Shown here one piece after another: positions 1 to 6,227 of a stretch of 10,075 nt of DNA (positions within the stretch are counted from its first letter, which is position 1; every line of letters starts with the position of its first letter). The DNA comes from Planctomycetota bacterium (GTDB taxonomy: Bacteria; Planctomycetota; MHYJ01; JACPRB01), in the NCBI GenBank assembly GCA_016200125.1, contig JACQFK010000060.1, positions 1-10,075 of the forward strand, written 5' to 3'. A program made the position numbers and the translations under genes. The notes beneath the pieces were generated by a model. The model was given only the letters and a program-made list of their open reading frames with translations. It was not told the origin of the DNA and did no database searches.

Positions 1-556
1 CGGTGTCGGCGTCCGCGCAGGCGATCGAGCCCTTCGATCCGGAGATGATCGAGTTGCTGCCCACTCCGAAGTAGAGACGGTTGCCGACCACGGCGGGCGA
101 CGAGTCGACGGCCGCGGTCGCGCCGCCGATCGGATCGCCGGCCAGCTTCCAGAGGAGGCGCGGCTGGCTTTGCGGCCCCTTGCCGCCCGCCACGGCGCCC
201 GTGCGTCCCGGACCGCCGCGGAAGGCGGACCAGGGGGCGCCGACCTGCTCCTCCGCGACCCTGCCGCCCGAGAAGGACGGCGCCCAGATCAGGAGGGCGA
301 TGACGGCCACGAGGACGACCGTGAAGGCCTTGTGCGACCAGAGATAGGCGCCGAGGAGCTTGTAGGTGCGCGGCTTGAAGATCGCCAGCATCAGTCCCGC
401 GAGGGCGAGGAGGAGCTGGGGAAGGATGACGATGAGGGCCTGGATCGGGCCGAACGCCGAGGGGATGACGGCCTCGGCCTCTCGGGACGGCAGGAGCACG
501 GCGAGGACGGCCGCGGCGAAGAGCCAGCGCCGCCAGACTTCGTTTGGACGCCCCAT
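1..556 (-). CDS. Membrane-anchored PQQ-like beta-propeller protein, N-terminal part (runs off left edge)
   Basis: The visible 185 residues begin at ATG 556 and continue past the window edge. Three hydrophobic stretches are seen: about residues 9-30 (after a basic RRW), 36-60 (ending in IFKPR) and 77-93. A linker follows, then the start of a PQQ_2-type beta-propeller: PWSAFRGGPGRTG at 108-120, RLLWKL at 133-138, VDSSPAVVGNRLYFGVG at 150-166 and the blade end GSIACADADT at 176-185. These are the usual first-blade signatures of PQQ-binding-like repeat proteins, in which a tryptophan-docked propeller lies outside the membrane. The family covers both quinoprotein dehydrogenases and structural or assembly propellers such as BamB, so no enzyme activity can be assigned. 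No clear Shine-Dalgarno precedes the ATG (upstream reads TTATCTTTACCATCC). The start is supported by the basic-plus-hydrophobic N-terminus. Fold fairly certain; role unknown. Confidence 0.8.
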   Translation of the reverse strand, partial: MGRPNEVWRRWLFAAAVLAVLLPSREAEAVIPSAFGPIQALIVILPQLLLALAGLMLAIFKPRTYKLLGAYLWSHKAFTVVLVAVIALLIWAPSFSGGRVAEEQVGAPWSAFRGGPGRTGAVAGGKGPQSQPRLLWKLAGDPIGGATAAVDSSPAVVGNRLYFGVGSNSIISGSKGSIACADADT

Positions 557-580
557 GGATGGTAAAGATAACAAGGTGCG

Positions 581-609
581 GGACACTCGTTACAGGTTAA
601 TGAGTGTCC
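581..609. repeat. Inverted repeat GGACACTC / GAGTGTCC between two genes
   Basis: A perfect 8-bp inverted repeat (581-588 and 602-609) is separated by 13 nt, in the 84-bp gap between the small lipoprotein gene and the PQQ-propeller gene. In either direction it would form an RNA hairpin. No U-tract follows on the minus strand, so it is not a textbook intrinsic terminator. It could be an operator for the downstream propeller gene, a weak terminator, or an extragenic palindrome. Confidence 0.5.
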
Positions 610-631
610 GCAGCGGGGCGACCGTTACAGG
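588..631. repeat. Direct repeat pair CGTTACAGG
   Basis: The 9-mer CGTTACAGG occurs at 588-596 and again at 623-631, 35 bp apart. The first copy lies in the loop of the 581-609 inverted repeat. On the minus strand it reads CCTGTAACG twice, just downstream of the lipoprotein stop codon and upstream of the propeller gene. Repeated boxes at this place could be regulator or alternative-sigma recognition sites. That is inference from position only. Confidence 0.4.
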
Positions 632-640
632 CGCGCGGCT

Positions 641-991
641 TCAGTTCGGGCTGCCGGTCTGGGACTTGTCGGCCTCGGTCGCGTAGACCGTGGTCATCTC
701 CGGCCGGAAGATCACGCGGCCGACGCCCTTGTAGTACCAGACCTTGAACTCGATGTCGAACTGATGCTCGTCCTTCCACCAGCCGCTCGCGCGGGTGGTG
801 GGGCTGCCGAGCGTCTTGAGCACCTGCTCGGGGCCGTCGACGTCGACCGTAATGCCGGGAATCGGGCCGTCGCCGTGATTGACCCCTTCGCCCGGCTCGG
901 TGTAGTAGGGGGCGTCCCCGGTGAAACAGGACACGGTCGTCAGGAGCAGCGCGCCCAGCGCCAGTCCCAGGATCTTCGTGCGAAGCGTCAT
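641..991 (-). CDS. Small putative lipoprotein, hypothetical
   Basis: A 116-residue protein. The start at ATG 991 is chosen over two upstream in-frame ATGs (1012, 1039) because GGAG (1002-999) lies 7 nt before it and the N-terminus becomes a classic signal: MTLRTK, then a hydrophobic run to about residue 18, then TTVSC. Cys22 could be lipidated, but Thr at -3 is a weak lipobox position, so plain secretion is possible. After an acidic, Gly/Pro-rich linker, the folded part holds PEQVLKTLGSPTT, GWW and FKVWYYKGVGRVIF. The 'LGSPT...YYKGVGRVIF' pattern loosely recalls small BamE/SmpA-type lipoproteins, where a 'G+P' turn precedes strands ending in a similar YY..G...F stretch. That likeness is by eye only. 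It lies between the Calx-beta gene and the PQQ propeller gene, all on the minus strand. Function unknown. Confidence 0.7.
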   Translation of the reverse strand: MTLRTKILGLALGALLLTTVSCFTGDAPYYTEPGEGVNHGDGPIPGITVDVDGPEQVLKTLGSPTTRASGWWKDEHQFDIEFKVWYYKGVGRVIFRPEMTTVYATEADKSQTGSPN

Positions 992-998
992 GGCCGAT

Positions 999-1002
999 CT
1001 CC
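999..1002 (-). promoter_or_regulatory. Ribosome binding site deciding the start of the small lipoprotein
   Basis: GGAG on the minus strand with a 7-nt spacer to ATG 991. No comparable site precedes the in-frame ATGs at 1012 or 1039, and those starts would add a polar N-terminal extension before the signal peptide. Confidence 0.55.
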
Positions 1003-1015
1003 GATCACTCATACT

Positions 1016-1025
1016 AGGACGTCCT
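1016..1025. promoter_or_regulatory. 10-bp palindrome AGGACGTCCT upstream of the lipoprotein gene
   Basis: A perfect 10-bp palindrome sits 25 bp upstream of ATG 991, in the short gap between the Calx-beta gene and the lipoprotein gene. It could be a regulator half-site pair. A 10-bp palindrome in GC-rich DNA can also arise by chance, and no clear -10/-35 pair was seen beside it. Confidence 0.25.
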
Positions 1026-1047
1026 GCTAGATAGTACACCTTCAGGG

Positions 1048-1067
1048 ATCCGATTGCCCCATCGGAT
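1048..1067 (-). terminator. Stem-loop at the stop codon of the Calx-beta gene, possible weak terminator
   Basis: On the minus strand ATCCGAT and ATCGGAT (7-bp perfect stem, 6-nt loop GGGGCA) begin at the last base of the TAA stop (1069-1067). It stands at the natural end of the gene. The stem is only moderately GC-rich and is followed by CCCTGAAGG instead of a U-run, so intrinsic termination would be poor. It may instead act as a 3' mRNA-protecting hairpin. Confidence 0.35.
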
Positions 1068-1153
1068 TAGCGGCGAACGCGGCGCCAGCCCCACACGAGC
1101 AGGAGCTCCAGCCCGAGCAGGCCGCAGCCGCCTCCACCCCCGCCCCCTCCGCC
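1067..1153 (-). other. C-terminal sorting-tag coding segment (Gly10-Cys, hydrophobic helix, Arg cluster)
   Basis: The last 29 codons of the Calx-beta protein encode ten glycines, Cys570, a hydrophobic stretch GLLGLELLLVWGW and a basic RRVRR end. This tripartite plan (short motif, helix, Arg cluster) is that of envelope-sorting tags such as MYXO-CTERM and GlyGly-CTERM, which are cut by dedicated intramembrane proteases. The Gly-rich/Cys version would point to a rhombosortase-like or exosortase-like enzyme encoded elsewhere in the genome. The class is inferred from layout, not from an HMM hit. Confidence 0.6.
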
Positions 1154-2833
1154 GCCCGCACCTCCCACTCCGGCGACCGGAGTGTAGTCCACGGTGATGA
1201 CCGCCGACGTGTTGTTGCCGCCGGCGTCGTGGGCCGTGAACGTGAGCGTGTTGCTGCCGGACGCGAGCGTGATCAGGCTGCTCCACGACGTGGTGCCGGC
1301 CGCCGTCCCGCTCCCGCCGCTGGAGTTCGTCCAGCTGACGGAGGTCACGGCCACGTTGTCCGCGGCCGTGCCGCCGAACAGGATCGGGGACGTCGTCGTC
1401 GAGTAGGTGGGCGAAGGCGTCGGGGTCGTGATCGAGATCGTCGGCGGCGTCGTGTCGCCCCCGCCGCCGCCTCCGCCGTCCGTGACCGTCACCGCGGCCG
1501 TGCTCGTGGCGCGGGGGCCTCCGTTCGGGCCGGTGGTCACCACGACGTCGAAGTCGCTCCAGTGGAGCTGCTGGAGCTGGTTCAAGTTCGCCAGCCGGTT
1601 GTCGGAGTTCGTGGAGATGTACCAGCTCGATCCGTTGTCGGCCATGAACATGCCGTACTTCTGCATGGCGAGCGCGATCGCCTTGGGATGCTTGGCCATG
1701 CCGGCGATGAGCGCGTCGACCGCGGCGTTCTTCTTCAGGCGGAAGCGCTCGCCCATCCGGGGCCGGCTGGTCGAGGAGTTGGATCCGGTGGAGTGGGTCG
1801 CCGGCCAGACGTAGGAGTTCCGCGATCCGCTCGCCGTCACCCGCAGCGCGTGTTCCACCATCCCGCGCTCGCATTCGTCGTAACGCGTGATCGACGGCAG
1901 GATCGGCAGCCCCGCGGCGTCCGCCGAGGTCCAGCCCGCGGGCCGGATCGTGTTCGACAGCAGCCGGAAGGTCGCCTCGCCCGAGGCGGTCCAGTTGTAC
2001 GAGGCGTCGCGGACCATGTTTCCGAACTCGTAGATGAAGCCGTTGACGGGGTCGATGATCGTGCCGTGCCGGTCGCCGCCCTGCGCGGGGTTGATGTCCC
2101 GCTGGATGTCGCCGAGCAGGGTCCGGCCGTCGTCGCCGAGGAAGCCCTCGATCGGCAGGTTGTTCGGCACCGGATAGGGCCCGGGATCGGACTCGCTGCC
2201 GTAGAGCGTGAGCGTCACGCTCTTGGTCGCCTGGCCGCCAGGCACGATCGAGAGGTTCATGTCGCGGTTCACGTGGATCGCGGTCCCGGTTCCCATGAAC
2301 GAGATGATGCCGGCGGATTCCGGCGAGACCGGGAGCCCGCTGATGTCCTCGTTCCACGGATTGTTCGCAGGGAGAATCTGGAGCGTCTGGAGGATGCCGT
2401 CGCCGGCGACGCTGTTCCAGTCCACGGGCGCGCCGATCGCGGGCGTCGTTCCCAGCACGCGTCCCTCGTGGTTCTTCAGCGGCGTCGTGGGCGGCACGCC
2501 GAGGAAGGCTCCACCCGTGGGCGTGTTCAGCTGCACGTAGAAGGTCTTGTCGCCGTTCACGATCCCGTCGTCGAGGATCGTGATCACGATGTTCTTGGCG
2601 GCGCCGTCGCCGTTGGCCCAGGAGAGGGTCCCCGACTTCGCCGTGAAGTCCGTGCCCGCGACGGCCGTCCCGCCGACCGTCGTGTAGCTGCAGCCCACGG
2701 CGCCGACGCTGCCCGCGGTCCGGGTGACCGAGATCGTGATCGTGGGACCGGTCGCCGCCACGGTGTAGGTGGCCGAGGCGGGCTGGAGCATGCCGTGCTC
2801 GGGGGAGGCCGTCTGCGCGAGGAGCACGAGCAC
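1067..2833 (-). CDS. Secreted multidomain protein: Calx-beta, unknown central domain, Ig-like domain, C-terminal sorting tag
   Basis: 588 residues from the first in-frame start (GTG 2833). The N-terminus MLVLLAQTA is a very short hydrophobic leader. Residues about 17-112 form a Calx-beta domain (ATYTV, TITISVTRTAG, GTAVAGTDFTAKSGTLSW, then ILDDGIVNGDKTFYVQL). Residues about 155-435 form a large domain not matched to a named family. It carries NNPWNEDISGLPV, GDRHGTIIDPVNGFIYEF, PAGWTSADAAGLPILP, RMGERFRLK and YGMFMADNGSSWYIS. This pattern resembles hypothetical secreted proteins of soil and aquatic bacteria as I remember them. A poly-Gly linker (about 451-459) leads to an Ig-like domain (461-552), then a tag: ten Gly, Cys570, the hydrophobic GLLGLELLLVWGW and RRVRR. 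The tag implies processing or anchoring at the envelope. The 5' end abuts the broken esterase, and no Shine-Dalgarno is seen, so a few N-terminal codons may be lost. Confidence 0.8.
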   Translation of the reverse strand: MLVLLAQTASPEHGMLQPASATYTVAATGPTITISVTRTAGSVGAVGCSYTTVGGTAVAGTDFTAKSGTLSWANGDGAAKNIVITILDDGIVNGDKTFYVQLNTPTGGAFLGVPPTTPLKNHEGRVLGTTPAIGAPVDWNSVAGDGILQTLQILPANNPWNEDISGLPVSPESAGIISFMGTGTAIHVNRDMNLSIVPGGQATKSVTLTLYGSESDPGPYPVPNNLPIEGFLGDDGRTLLGDIQRDINPAQGGDRHGTIIDPVNGFIYEFGNMVRDASYNWTASGEATFRLLSNTIRPAGWTSADAAGLPILPSITRYDECERGMVEHALRVTASGSRNSYVWPATHSTGSNSSTSRPRMGERFRLKKNAAVDALIAGMAKHPKAIALAMQKYGMFMADNGSSWYISTNSDNRLANLNQLQQLHWSDFDVVVTTGPNGGPRATSTAAVTVTDGGGGGGGDTTPPTISITTPTPSPTYSTTTSPILFGGTAADNVAVTSVSWTNSSGGSGTAAGTTSWSSLITLASGSNTLTFTAHDAGGNNTSAVITVDYTPVAGVGGAGGGGGGGGGGCGLLGLELLLVWGWRRVRR

Positions 2834-4371
2834 GCATAGGCCTCGCCCACAGCGGCGCAGTTCTCCTCCTCCATCGGCCGCCGCTCGCCCACCGCCTGGC
2901 CCACGGCGAGCGCGCGCGGGGCGATGAGCGACGTGACCTCGTAGAAGGTCAGCGGCGGGGGAAGCGTGCGGTCGAGCACGTAGGGGCGCATCGCGGGCAG
3001 CGACTGGCTGCTGCCGCCGCCCTTGGGCGCGGCCCAGTGCAGGCCGTGCTGCAGAAAGTCGGAGACCGGACCGTTCGCCCAGGCTGCCTTGATCCTCGGC
3101 TCGAAGGCCGCCGTGAAGATCGTGCTGTGGCCGCCGTAGGAATGGCCCGCCATGCCGATATTCTCAGGGTCCACGAAGTCCAGCGTCTGGAGATAGTCGA
3201 TCGCGCGCATCGTGTCCCAGGCGTCCTTCCCGTGGATCGACCAATCGGGGAACTTCGCGTAGAACTCCGTCGTGTCGTAGGGCCGCTTCCCGGGACTGAT
3301 GCGTTCGCCGTCCCGCAGGTAGTCGGCCGCGAAGGCGACGAAGCCCGCTTCGACCATGTCGACCGCGAAGGCGCGGTTCTTCTCGGGAGGGCTGCCGGGG
3401 CGGCCGCCGGAGAGGCCGACCGTGGTCTCCTTGCCCGCGCCGCTCGTCGTGCCGTAGAAGCAGACGATCGCCGGCACGCGGCTCTTGAGCTGCTTCGGAA
3501 CGAGCAGGTAGGCGGGCATGCGGTCGCCCGGCTGGACCTGGATCGAGACCTTGCGCCGCAGGTAGTTGCCGCAGTCTTCTTCGGAGATCACTTGGGGGTC
3601 GAGGCTGACCTTGTCGGTCGGCATCGGGCAGAAGATCTTCCGCATGCCCTCGAGGATGCGCTCGCGCGTCTTCGGCCAAGTCTCCGCGCTGACGGGCTCC
3701 TTCCACGAGCCCGGATGGCTGTCCATCGCCCGCAGCAGCACCGGCTCCGCCGGGAGCGCGGGGGCGTACTTAAGTCTCTTCGCCTCGAAATCCTTGCGGA
3801 TCTCGTCGGGCGAAAGCTCGCGGGGGAAGATCCACGCTTCACCGGTCGTCCCGCCGAGCGGCATCGAGAGCCGCAGGGGCTCGCCGGGCTCGCGGTCGCG
3901 GAAGGGTCGGATCGTCCCCGCGTGGCAGGATTCGCGGTCGCTGCAGACGAGGCTGCCGTTGCGGTAGAACTTCTGGAAGCCGGCCGCGTCCTTGACGATC
4001 ACGAGCTGGCTCCAGGAGCCGATCGGGACCTCGTTGAGCGTGACGAAGGGGAAGGGCAGGGAGCCGTTGCCGTGGATCGTCCCCATCAGGAAGCCGTGGC
4101 CGTCAGTGCCGAGCATGAAGTTCACCCAGCCGTCCTTCGGCCGGAACATCCGCTCGCCGTTGGGCCCGGCTTCGGGGAGGCCGCGGCTGAAGAACACCTG
4201 CTCGCCGCTCCGCTTCGGCCGGACCCAGGCGCCGACCGTCAGGGCTGAGAGGCCGTCCAGTTTGCGGGAGAACTCCAGCTCCGCCTGCTGCCGCGCGTTC
4301 GTGAACTCGCGCCGCTCCGAGGTCTCGAAGACCGGGCCTTCCTGCAGGACGAGCGCCAGTAGCAGGATCAC
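2584..4371 (-). CDS. Secreted LamG-fold plus alpha/beta-hydrolase (acetyl-xylan-esterase-like), C-terminus disrupted
   Basis: GTG 4371 overlaps the TGA of the upstream gene (GTGA, 4371-4368), so translation is probably coupled; no good Shine-Dalgarno is present. VILLLALVLQEG is a very short signal peptide. Residues about 25-195 look like a concanavalin/LamG-type sheet domain (LTVGAWVRP, WVNFMLGTDGHGF, GSWSQLVIVKD, FYRNGSLV, GEAWIFPRELSPDEI). Residues about 225-513 are an AXE1/dienelactone-hydrolase-like domain: PAYLLVPKQL, VPAIVCFYGT, GFVAFAADYLRDG, then the nucleophile elbow GHSYGG with Ser411, and LIAPRALAVG at 482-491. The family reading is lost after GEAYA (residue 513, about 2833). Beyond it the frame yields only Arg/Ser/Pro-rich residues to a TGA at 2584, overlapping the Calx-beta gene in another frame. 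The usual C-terminal strand, helix and catalytic His are absent. The homologous part is 2833-4371. Likely inactive, unless this is an assembly error. Confidence 0.75.
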   Translation of the reverse strand: MILLLALVLQEGPVFETSERREFTNARQQAELEFSRKLDGLSALTVGAWVRPKRSGEQVFFSRGLPEAGPNGERMFRPKDGWVNFMLGTDGHGFLMGTIHGNGSLPFPFVTLNEVPIGSWSQLVIVKDAAGFQKFYRNGSLVCSDRESCHAGTIRPFRDREPGEPLRLSMPLGGTTGEAWIFPRELSPDEIRKDFEAKRLKYAPALPAEPVLLRAMDSHPGSWKEPVSAETWPKTRERILEGMRKIFCPMPTDKVSLDPQVISEEDCGNYLRRKVSIQVQPGDRMPAYLLVPKQLKSRVPAIVCFYGTTSGAGKETTVGLSGGRPGSPPEKNRAFAVDMVEAGFVAFAADYLRDGERISPGKRPYDTTEFYAKFPDWSIHGKDAWDTMRAIDYLQTLDFVDPENIGMAGHSYGGHSTIFTAAFEPRIKAAWANGPVSDFLQHGLHWAAPKGGGSSQSLPAMRPYVLDRTLPPPLTFYEVTSLIAPRALAVGQAVGERRPMEEENCAAVGEAYACSCSSRRRPPPSTACSSPPRPPTPWRRPVPRSRSRSPGPRAASAPWAAATRRSAGRPSRARTSRRSRGPSPGPTATAPPRTS

Positions 4372-6176
4372 GGCCGGGGGAACTTGTGGACCTCCCAGTC
4401 GCGCTTGCCTTCGAGATAGAGCAGCCACTGCGAGGCGGCGCTCAGGAGATGGGCGCAGCCGCCCGCGTCCGAGAACTGGCTCCAGCCGGCGCCGTCCCCG
4501 GTCGGGATGTAGCCCTTCTCGTCGAGAATCGCGCGCCAGGTCCGCAGTCCTTCGCCCAGCTCGCGCAGCAGGGCCGTCTTCACCTGCTCCTCGCTCGACG
4601 CGAGATGGAAGTTCCTCCGGGCCTCGCCGGACGAGATCGTGTAGCGGAACTGCTCGAGACCGTTCGCCCAGGCCTTCTGCTCCTTGACGACCGTGTAGGG
4701 GAGCCTGATCTCGAACGTCGAGCCGTCGACCTTCGACTCGAGGAGCAGCGGCTCGCCCGCGTCGTTCGCGGCCTGCGCGGCGCCGTTCCTGATCGACACT
4801 TCGGCCCAGCTTCCCTTGGCGTCGGGCTGCGCATGGACTCGGAACGCCGCCGGGCCGCCCTTCATCGAGCCCGATGCGATCAGCGCGTTCCGGGTGCTTG
4901 AGAGGCGGAGCGTGAGTTCTCCGAGCGTGACCGCCTCGGAGAGCCCGCCGAAGCCGACGCGCAGATCGCCCGCGAACTGCTTCGCGGCGCGCTCCTCCCA
5001 GAGGCCGGGGTGGGTGTTGAGGGCCTGCAGCGCCCAGCCGCAGACGACCATGTTCTGCGGCCCGAAGCGCGAGCCCGTGGGGGCGGGGCGGGTCGAGCGG
5101 TACTGGGTCGGCTTCCCGCCCTGGAACTTGAGCGGGTACAGATCGAAGACGTTGATCCCCGGGGGCGGGTCGGCATTGTCGGAGTGGTAGCGGAACAGCA
5201 TCGGTTGGGTGAAGGCGTCGTAGACCAGCTTCAGGGCCAGCGGTTTCGGGAGTTCGCCGCCGGCGCGGGCGACGCCCCAGTAGTACTCGTATTCGTCGTC
5301 GTCGGCGAACCCGGGGACCGCCTGGGGCTTCGACGGGTCCGTGGACGCGAGCGCGGCGACGTAGTGGTTCTTGAAGCTGAACTCCCGGACGTCGGGGACG
5401 CGCTTCATCAGCGCCTTGTCGCCGGTGGCCAGCGCGGCGGCGGCGACGACGGCGGGGATCGAGCCCGACCCGTGGCGCGTGCGGCAGTCCTGCAGGTTCT
5501 TCGCGGCTTCCGCGACCTCCGTGGCGAGCTTGGGGTCGCTCTCCCGGACCAGGAGCCAGGCCTGCTGGAGCATCACGCCGAGGTCCTGGGCCTCGTGGTT
5601 GGAGCTGCCGTGCGACCAGCCGTCGAGGGCGAAGTTCGGATTGGGCTTGCCGAGCATCCGGTCGGTCGCGGAAAAGTCGGGCTTCAGGTTCTTCGAGCGG
5701 CGACGCTCGAGGCTCACCGAGGCGCCGTCGTCCCACCAGTAGGGGACGAAGCCCTTCTCGCCCTCCTGGAACTGGTGCTCCTTTCCGAACTTATGGCCCT
5801 TCGCGTCGACGTCGTCCTGCTTCGCGCTGAAGAGCGCGTCGGAGTGGTTGAGCATCTTGCAGTAGAAGGGCAGGATCCACTGCGTCAGGAGGTCCCTGTA
5901 GTAGGGGTCGCCGGTCGCGCGCGACGCGTTGACGAGGGCGGCCGCGAACCAGGAGCCGTCGTGCATCGTGTCGAGCGCCTCGCCCTGCACCCACTGGTCG
6001 GACTGCCCCTTGCGCTTCACGTCGAAGTACTCGTAGACCATCCCCTTCTGCTCGGACTTCGGGTCCTTCTTGAGGTGGTTCTCCTCCACGAACGTCGCGA
6101 GCCGCTTCATGAAGTCGCGGGTCTCGTCGGCGTTCAGGGGTTGGGCCAGCGCCAGCGCGAGGATCGATGCGACCAT
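4368..6176 (-). CDS. Secreted uncharacterised 602-residue protein, possibly alpha/alpha-toroid-like
   Basis: ATG 6176 is preceded by an excellent Shine-Dalgarno. The N-terminus MVASILALALAQPLNADE is a short signal peptide. I do not recognise a named family. Visible blocks are FMKRLATFVEENHL (22-35), EALDTMHDGSWFAAALVNA (66-84), FYCKMLNHSDALFSAK (104-119), KGFVPYWWDDGASVSLERRR (141-160), WSHGSSNHEAQDLGVMLQQ (187-205), a helical run to 265, PPGINVFDLYP near 340 and GSRFGPQNMVVCGWALQAL near 370. The latter half is beta-rich (SWAEVSIRNGA, STFEIRLPYTVV). Helical repeats with Trp/Asp/His-rich loops followed by a beta region resemble (alpha/alpha)-barrel glycosidases or polysaccharide lyases with a sandwich domain. 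This is structural inference only. It sits between a beta-helix gene and an esterase gene, which fits a carbohydrate-acting role. Its stop overlaps the esterase start. Confidence 0.8.
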   Translation of the reverse strand: MVASILALALAQPLNADETRDFMKRLATFVEENHLKKDPKSEQKGMVYEYFDVKRKGQSDQWVQGEALDTMHDGSWFAAALVNASRATGDPYYRDLLTQWILPFYCKMLNHSDALFSAKQDDVDAKGHKFGKEHQFQEGEKGFVPYWWDDGASVSLERRRSKNLKPDFSATDRMLGKPNPNFALDGWSHGSSNHEAQDLGVMLQQAWLLVRESDPKLATEVAEAAKNLQDCRTRHGSGSIPAVVAAAALATGDKALMKRVPDVREFSFKNHYVAALASTDPSKPQAVPGFADDDEYEYYWGVARAGGELPKPLALKLVYDAFTQPMLFRYHSDNADPPPGINVFDLYPLKFQGGKPTQYRSTRPAPTGSRFGPQNMVVCGWALQALNTHPGLWEERAAKQFAGDLRVGFGGLSEAVTLGELTLRLSSTRNALIASGSMKGGPAAFRVHAQPDAKGSWAEVSIRNGAAQAANDAGEPLLLESKVDGSTFEIRLPYTVVKEQKAWANGLEQFRYTISSGEARRNFHLASSEEQVKTALLRELGEGLRTWRAILDEKGYIPTGDGAGWSQFSDAGGCAHLLSAASQWLLYLEGKRDWEVHKFPRP

Positions 6177-6179
6177 GGC

Positions 6180-6187
6180 TCACCTCC
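6180..6187 (-). promoter_or_regulatory. Strong ribosome binding site for the 602-residue protein
   Basis: The minus strand reads GGAGGTGA, complementary to the 16S 3' end, three bases before ATG 6176. It fixes the start and suggests this gene is translated strongly on its own rather than by coupling. The 51-bp gap to the beta-helix stop codon (6188-6227 plus this site) shows no clear promoter or terminator. Confidence 0.75.
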
Positions 6188-6227
6188 GCGGCTCTAGGGA
6201 GGCGGGCGGCGGAATTAGGCGGGGAAA

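Noticed and set aside
1131..1165. GC-rich triplet runs here and near 1457-1480 as microsatellite or phase-variation tracts
   Set aside because: They are mixed glycine codons (GGC, GGA, GGG, GGT), not a pure repeat, and encode poly-Gly linkers.
1014..2837. Minus-strand frame from ATG 2837 (607 codons) overlapping the Calx-beta gene
   Set aside because: It has an ATG but the product is an Arg/His-rich string without any fold, while the frame one step over shows clear Calx-beta, Ig-like and sorting-tag sequences.
1229..2839. Long plus-strand open frame (536 codons) opposite the Calx-beta gene
   Set aside because: The translation is Arg/Gly/Val/Asp-rich without domains, has no ribosome binding site, and lies antisense to a recognisable multidomain gene. 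It is a GC-rich shadow frame.
4372..5736. Upstream in-frame extension of the esterase frame
   Set aside because: The extra 455 codons are low-complexity shadow of the 602-residue gene. The signal peptide and GTGA overlap fix the start at 4371.
5010..6197. Long plus-strand frames opposite the 602-residue, beta-helix and amidohydrolase genes (also 3037-4248, 6285-7850, 7856-8926)
   Set aside because: They have Val/Glu/Arg/Gly-rich compositions, no motifs and no ribosome binding sites, and are antisense to well-supported genes.
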